The notes under the pieces were generated by a model, which saw nothing but the letters and a program-made list of their open reading frames with translations, did no database searches and was not told where the DNA came from. Both the position numbers and the translations under genes were made by a program. This document shows positions 30,847 through 34,714 of a stretch of DNA of 34,714 nt, piece after piece. The stretch's first letter is position 1. Each line of letters opens with the position of its first letter. This DNA comes from Acrasis kona (lineage: Eukaryota > Heterolobosea > Eutetramitea > Acrasida > Acrasidae): assembly GCA_026419775.2 (NCBI GenBank), contig JAOPGA020000192.1:1-34714 (forward strand), in the 5' to 3' direction.

Positions 30847-31794
30847 TTAAATTAGCATGTCCTCTGCCATGTCATTAATTTTCCAAATTTTCATTCGGTC
30901 TGTTGTGTATTCATCTTCTATAATTGCTTTTACTCTCTTAACGAAAGAGTATGTGTCATTTGCCTTATTGATGGACCTATCCAAATCATTCAGTTTAATC
31001 TTAACATCTACTCTCTTCTCGTCAAATTTTGCTTTTTTGTCATGAAGTTTTCTTTTTGAAATGGACAAGAGCATTTCTCTTTCTTCTAAAGATCTCTCTT
31101 TTCTGTGTAGCTCCTCTTTGGCAGCATTCAGTTCCATTTCGGCTCTCAATAGGTCGTCGGCTCTTCTGTTCAAGTCTGTTTCTTTCGCTGACAATCTAGC
31201 TTTATCAAACAAACATGCTTGTTCTAAATTTTCATTTTCGCTCTGTCTTCGTGCCAACTCCTTTTGTTGATGGATAATATCACCCAATTTGTTTACAGCG
31301 AGCATGTCAGCCTCGCGTTGTTCCTCTGCTTTCCTACTTAATTCTACTTCTTTTTTGTGTAACTGTCTCTTTAGTTCTTCATACTCTTGTTTGGATTGCT
31401 TAGCTGTTTGACGGTCACTTTCTGCTAATTGTACCTCAAGGTCCAAACGAGATTGAAGTTGTTTAGTTTTGTATGATTCTTCAGCTGAACTGTTCCTCAG
31501 CTCTTCATCTCTCTTCGCTACAAGTCGTTCTCTTGTCGCTAGCTCTTTATCCTTCATTGAGATGTACAATTCCTTATCCAACAAATCTGAATATTTTCTC
31601 TCATAGTCCTTCTCCCGTTCAAATGCTTCTAGTGCGATTGTCTTCTCCAACTCTTCACACAACATGCTCACGCGATTACTCTTCTCCGGAGTACCAGGAG
31701 CACTACTCAATCTCTCGCTAAGTGGCATTTTTGGTGATTTAGGAGACTTGGGCGACTTGGGAGACAAGCTAAGTCTATCGAATGAAGTGTTCAT
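30847..31794 (-). CDS. Coiled-coil protein with SPK repeats at the N-terminus
   Basis: A single frame from ATG 31794 encodes 315 residues. The N-terminus has four tandem SPK triplets (LSPKSPKSPKSPKMP) and APGTPEK, candidate proline-directed phosphorylation sites. Nearly all the rest is a continuous charged coiled coil rich in E, K, R, L and A. No transmembrane segment. Size, the S/T-P head and the rod resemble fibre-forming cytoskeletal proteins such as SF-assemblin-like proteins, but I cannot claim membership because coiled coils look alike. It is head-to-tail with the gene above, 91 nt upstream of that gene's ATG. Confidence 0.7.
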   Translation of the reverse strand: MNTSFDRLSLSPKSPKSPKSPKMPLSERLSSAPGTPEKSNRVSMLCEELEKTIALEAFEREKDYERKYSDLLDKELYISMKDKELATRERLVAKRDEELRNSSAEESYKTKQLQSRLDLEVQLAESDRQTAKQSKQEYEELKRQLHKKEVELSRKAEEQREADMLAVNKLGDIIHQQKELARRQSENENLEQACLFDKARLSAKETDLNRRADDLLRAEMELNAAKEELHRKERSLEEREMLLSISKRKLHDKKAKFDEKRVDVKIKLNDLDRSINKANDTYSFVKRVKAIIEDEYTTDRMKIWKINDMAEDMLI

Positions 31795-31918
31795 ACAATT
31801 AGTTGTAGAAAGAAATTACAAAATAATTTGACCAAAAAAGAAAAATGTAGCAGAATTGTAAAGTGACGCAACGACTATCAAGACAACAACAAACATCAAA
31901 CCATTTCAAAAACTATAT

Positions 31919-33613
31919 TTAATTAGCAGCACTTTGTAATGCCTTTGCCAAACTCTTCTTCTTTTCTTCGTTATTTCTCTTTAGTACATCGCTCACTCTC
32001 TCCAACACATTATCACTGGCCTCTACTGGCAAGTCCAAATGTGTAATGACCGTATTATCCTTCAACTTGTCCAACAAGGGTCCAAAGTTCGTGATGGACA
32101 ATCCAGTCAAATCCAAACGACGAAGTGATTCGCTTCCATCTACTAGTCTTGCCAAATCATGTGCAACTTCATTGTTGATTAATGTATTTCCGCGCAAGTT
32201 TAATTCCAAAATAACGTCATTGTCCTCGACGGCATCTACGATTTGCTTCAACTCATTGTTGGTGATGTGATAATTGAAAAAATCAGCGGTTTGAAGATCC
32301 TTATCGTTTCTAGACAAACGCTCAACCAATTCGCTAAAAGATGGTTTGTTCTTTGCTTGTAGTTCTCTATCGGATTCTTCTCTGGCTTGTCTTTCTTGGT
32401 ATTCCTTTGTTCTGCTTTCGGCTGCCATCCTGCTCATTTCGGCCATCTTTTGTTTCAAAATGTTGTCAGTCTTTGCGGCTACATCAGTCGTCAAGATGGT
32501 GTCATGTCTGTTTTGTTCCTTTAGTAGTGCCTTTTCGATACGTTCTGCCTCTAGAGCTAAAATTCTCTCTTGTTCAAGTTTTTCTTGTTCTAGAGCGAGT
32601 TCTAATGCTGCTTGGCGTGCTGCTAATTCAATCTCTACCACAAGTTGAGCCTCTAGTTTCTTTTGTTCTTCTTGGATTCTCTTTTGTTCTTCTTCTTGTT
32701 TGATTTGTTCTAATCTTGCTTGTTCCTTTTGGCGTTCTTCTTCGTCATGTTCATGTTGTTCCTTTTTTCTTTGCTTCTTTTCTTGTTTCTTTTGCTTGGC
32801 GTGTTCCTTCTTGATGCGTTCTTGTTCTTCGTGACGGATGCGTTCTTCTTCGGCTTTTCTCTTCTTTTCTTCTTCAATGTCGTGTTGACGCTTTTCTTGT
32901 GCTTCCTTCTTCTTCTTTTCGGCATCTTGTTTTTCCTTTTCTTGCTTTTCCTTCTCTAGCTTTTCTACTTCTAACCTTAGGGTGAGATTTTCCCATTTCT
33001 TGTTGTTGAGCTCTTGTTCCTTCTTGGCTTCGGCTTCTTGCTTGAGTTTTTGTTCTTGCTTGATGCGTTCTTCTTCTTTTTGTTTCTTTTCTTCCTCTTC
33101 CTTCTTCTTTTTTTCTTCTTCTTGTTGTCTCTTCTTCTTTTCGTGTTCCTTTTGTTGGTTGAATAGGTCTTCTTCTGTTTGCTTGACGGCCTTCTTTACA
33201 ACCTTGCTGATGGTGTTCTTTTCGGCGTCGGGTGCTTTGGAAGATTTTTCTTTCAAGAGAGATTCAGAATAGTTCACAATACCCTTGCAGAAGTTAAGGG
33301 CTAACAGGAGAGGTAAGAAAAACAAGTCTACGATCCTGATGAACAAGTATCCTTGTGGTAGTTTGTTGACGACCTTGGACTTGACGGTGTTTACTACATC
33401 AATGTTCCATGTCAATACTTTGAGAGAACTGTTGCTGATAAAGTGTGCTCTATCGATCAATAATTGTGCAACTGATCTAACAATCATCATGGGCAATGTA
33501 AACAATAGGTACCATAATGTGTTGAAGTAGAAGTTCCATACTGTTTTAACGATCTTTGGGATGTGTGATGTTAAAGAGCTTTTTGGTTCACTCGATTTGA
33601 CTGTTGCTGGCAT
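31919..33613 (-). CDS. Membrane-associated E/K coiled-coil protein with tropomodulin-like LRR end
   Basis: One uninterrupted frame from ATG 33613 encodes 564 residues. Residues ~15-130 contain two hydrophobic stretches (WNFYFNTLWYLLFTLPMMIV and LFIRIVDLFFLPLLLALNF) around an amphipathic linker, as in hairpin-type or lipid-surface anchors. About 145-415 are a single very long helix of E, K, Q and R. The end (~430-550) has leucine-rich repeats of tropomodulin/leiomodin type (ITNNELKQIVDAVEDNDVI, LELNLRGNTLINNEVAHDLA, LRRLDLTGLSITNFG, THLDLPVEASDN). Tropomodulin-like LRRs bind actin ends in known proteins, so a membrane-to-actin linker is a reasonable guess, but not shown. It is 124 nt upstream of the coiled-coil gene on the same strand. 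The low-complexity rod makes similarity searches unreliable. Confidence 0.75.
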   Translation of the reverse strand: MPATVKSSEPKSSLTSHIPKIVKTVWNFYFNTLWYLLFTLPMMIVRSVAQLLIDRAHFISNSSLKVLTWNIDVVNTVKSKVVNKLPQGYLFIRIVDLFFLPLLLALNFCKGIVNYSESLLKEKSSKAPDAEKNTISKVVKKAVKQTEEDLFNQQKEHEKKKRQQEEEKKKKEEEEKKQKEEERIKQEQKLKQEAEAKKEQELNNKKWENLTLRLEVEKLEKEKQEKEKQDAEKKKKEAQEKRQHDIEEEKKRKAEEERIRHEEQERIKKEHAKQKKQEKKQRKKEQHEHDEEERQKEQARLEQIKQEEEQKRIQEEQKKLEAQLVVEIELAARQAALELALEQEKLEQERILALEAERIEKALLKEQNRHDTILTTDVAAKTDNILKQKMAEMSRMAAESRTKEYQERQAREESDRELQAKNKPSFSELVERLSRNDKDLQTADFFNYHITNNELKQIVDAVEDNDVILELNLRGNTLINNEVAHDLARLVDGSESLRRLDLTGLSITNFGPLLDKLKDNTVITHLDLPVEASDNVLERVSDVLKRNNEEKKKSLAKALQSAAN

Positions 33614-34029
33614 GTTGTTGTGTTTGTGTATTAAAAATGAAATCTATTGTTAGATATTTTAAATTCAACCAAATACGGAGAAATCAAATGCGCCGGACTA
33701 GGAGAAAATAGAATTTAGTACCGTTACAATTTTCCATGATTAATCAAACAGAACTCATGCGCAGGAAAATATGCAATCCCTTTAAATGTAATAATTAAAT
33801 AATAGATGTTAATATTTCGACATTGTTTGGATTAAGGTGTTGTGACCAAATATACATTGTAACTAGTGAAGAGTCGTCATTGGAGATTCATTGTAATCGG
33901 AGATGACTTACTCGTGTGAACACTTTATGTAAATAATTGTGAAATAAAACCATAACACACAGTTCGCAGTAACACAGCGTACTTACTTATTCTTATATCC
34001 TCTACATTTTTTTTACTAGTCTACTGGTT
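33614..34029. promoter_or_regulatory. Divergent intergenic region
   Basis: A 416-nt AT-rich gap between the minus-strand gene start at 33613 and the plus-strand ATG at 34030. I see no gene in it; it should contain both promoters. Confidence 0.45.
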
Positions 34030-34714
34030 ATGGTCGGTAACGAGAAACAAAAAATAGGCAGGGGCAGTTACATAAAGAATGTCACCCTGGCTAAATATAG
34101 GCTCAGACAAAATCAGAAGCAGTTGGAACTTCTCAAGGACGTTAGGAAAATCATCCGCAAAGAGTTCGAACGACAAGCGAGGCCGCCAACACAAACCCCC
34201 GTCCCCAATGACGAAGACCAAATCGAAAGTTCCAACCAAGAGAATTTGGTAACACCCGGTCCTGTTGAGGAGATCCTAGAGGGATTTTCCCCTCTTCACG
34301 ACATCAACACCAACGAAGTGCCTGTTGACATTGCCGTCACTTCTTCACCAAACACCACACCATCTCAGAAATATGAGGACTGGCTTGATCAGTTACTTCA
34401 CATTTCACCGGATTCCATTCATGCATGGGACCCAATTTTAGGTGCCTTCCCGTCTGACCTCAAACTCGTCAAAGACATGAACGTCACACCGGAAGAGGTA
34501 CTCAGCATGAAGGAAAATGTCCTCTCAGATTTCCTTGGCTCATTATCATCTGTAGGCCGCCACATCGCACAATTTCGTATTCAAAGACTCGCTACATTAG
34601 TTTTCGAGCAGCAAACGACGGACAGATATGCTAACGAAGAACCTACATCATCTCCAATCCCTCCAAAGATGGGTTCGGCAACCACACTGGATGCGTCCAT
34701 AAATTTATTACCAT
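34030..34714 (+). CDS. Unrecognised protein, 3' end beyond the window
   Basis: From ATG 34030 a frame stays open for 228 codons to the last base of the window, which is far longer than expected by chance, so it is a real coding region whose end lies outside. The first ~55 residues are basic and helical (MVGNEKQKIGRGSYIKNV, LAKYRLRQNQKQLELLKDVR). Next is an acidic, P/T/N-rich linker, then a region with LDQLLHISPDSIHAWDPI and LSDFLGSLSSVGRHIAQFR that looks folded and helical. No signal peptide. By eye it is somewhat richer in G and C than its neighbours, which might indicate a mobile or transferred gene, but I did not compute this. Family unknown. Confidence 0.6.
   Translation, partial: MVGNEKQKIGRGSYIKNVTLAKYRLRQNQKQLELLKDVRKIIRKEFERQARPPTQTPVPNDEDQIESSNQENLVTPGPVEEILEGFSPLHDINTNEVPVDIAVTSSPNTTPSQKYEDWLDQLLHISPDSIHAWDPILGAFPSDLKLVKDMNVTPEEVLSMKENVLSDFLGSLSSVGRHIAQFRIQRLATLVFEQQTTDRYANEEPTSSPIPPKMGSATTLDASINLLP

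Noticed and set aside
32346-33272. Plus-strand Ser/Phe/Leu-rich frames opposite the coiled-coil gene
   Set aside because: They are the complement of E/K-rich codons in the real minus-strand gene.

Overview
This is a gene-dense piece of a eukaryotic nuclear genome, most likely from a free-living protist. The exact group cannot be fixed from sequence alone; a heterolobosean- or amoebozoan-like organism fits best. The evidence is: very short GT-AG introns (mostly 34-46 nt, reconstructed below for eight genes), AATAAA signals touching or close to many stop codons, a fused animal/plant/protist-type lysine-degradation enzyme (LKR/SDH) instead of split fungal enzymes, a secreted GH7 cellulase, a Crinkler-type nuclease-kinase protein and an ankyrin-pseudokinase protein.

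Layout. 1-1240: gene-poor, with a strong hairpin, nested inverted repeats, a possible decayed LINE reverse-transcriptase fragment and a 25-nt direct repeat. 1243-3854: three unrecognised proteins. 4236-7787 (minus): a longin/SNARE-like protein downstream of LKR/SDH. 8235-9888 (plus): a CS-domain/Sel1-repeat tail-anchored protein, ending 5 nt from a convergent DUF229 (alkaline-phosphatase-fold) membrane protein that needs a frame change. 12748-13682: monoglyceride-lipase-like hydrolase, convergent with a polytopic membrane protein (13711-15672). 15759-18202 (minus): SLC17-like transporter and a secreted 2H phosphoesterase. 18760-20031 (minus): an ARM-like phospho-site-rich protein and a tRNA-Pro(AGG) with an enlarged D-loop. 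20737-23023 (plus): Crinkler-type protein. 23225-24617 (minus): GH7 cellobiohydrolase, divergent from a glycosylated membrane protein (24965-26686). 26689-33613 (minus): an 11-exon ankyrin-pseudokinase-ARM gene and two coiled-coil genes. 34030-end (plus): an open gene running off the window.

How they work together. These look like ordinary single genes of a compact genome rather than one operon-like system. A feeding theme is plausible but inferred: GH7 cellulase, secreted 2H phosphoesterase, lipase, organic-anion transporter and lysine catabolism. The most unusual items are the nuclease-kinase protein with two expanding in-frame repeat tracts, the longin protein whose SNARE-like helix lacks the central arginine, the DUF229 protein without its usual metal motif, the ankyrin-pseudokinase-ARM fusion, the tRNA D-loop insertion, and palindromic poly(A) signals shared by convergent genes. 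Start codons were chosen as the first ATG supported by context, and exon joins were read by hand from splice-site consensus plus frame; none has transcript support here.
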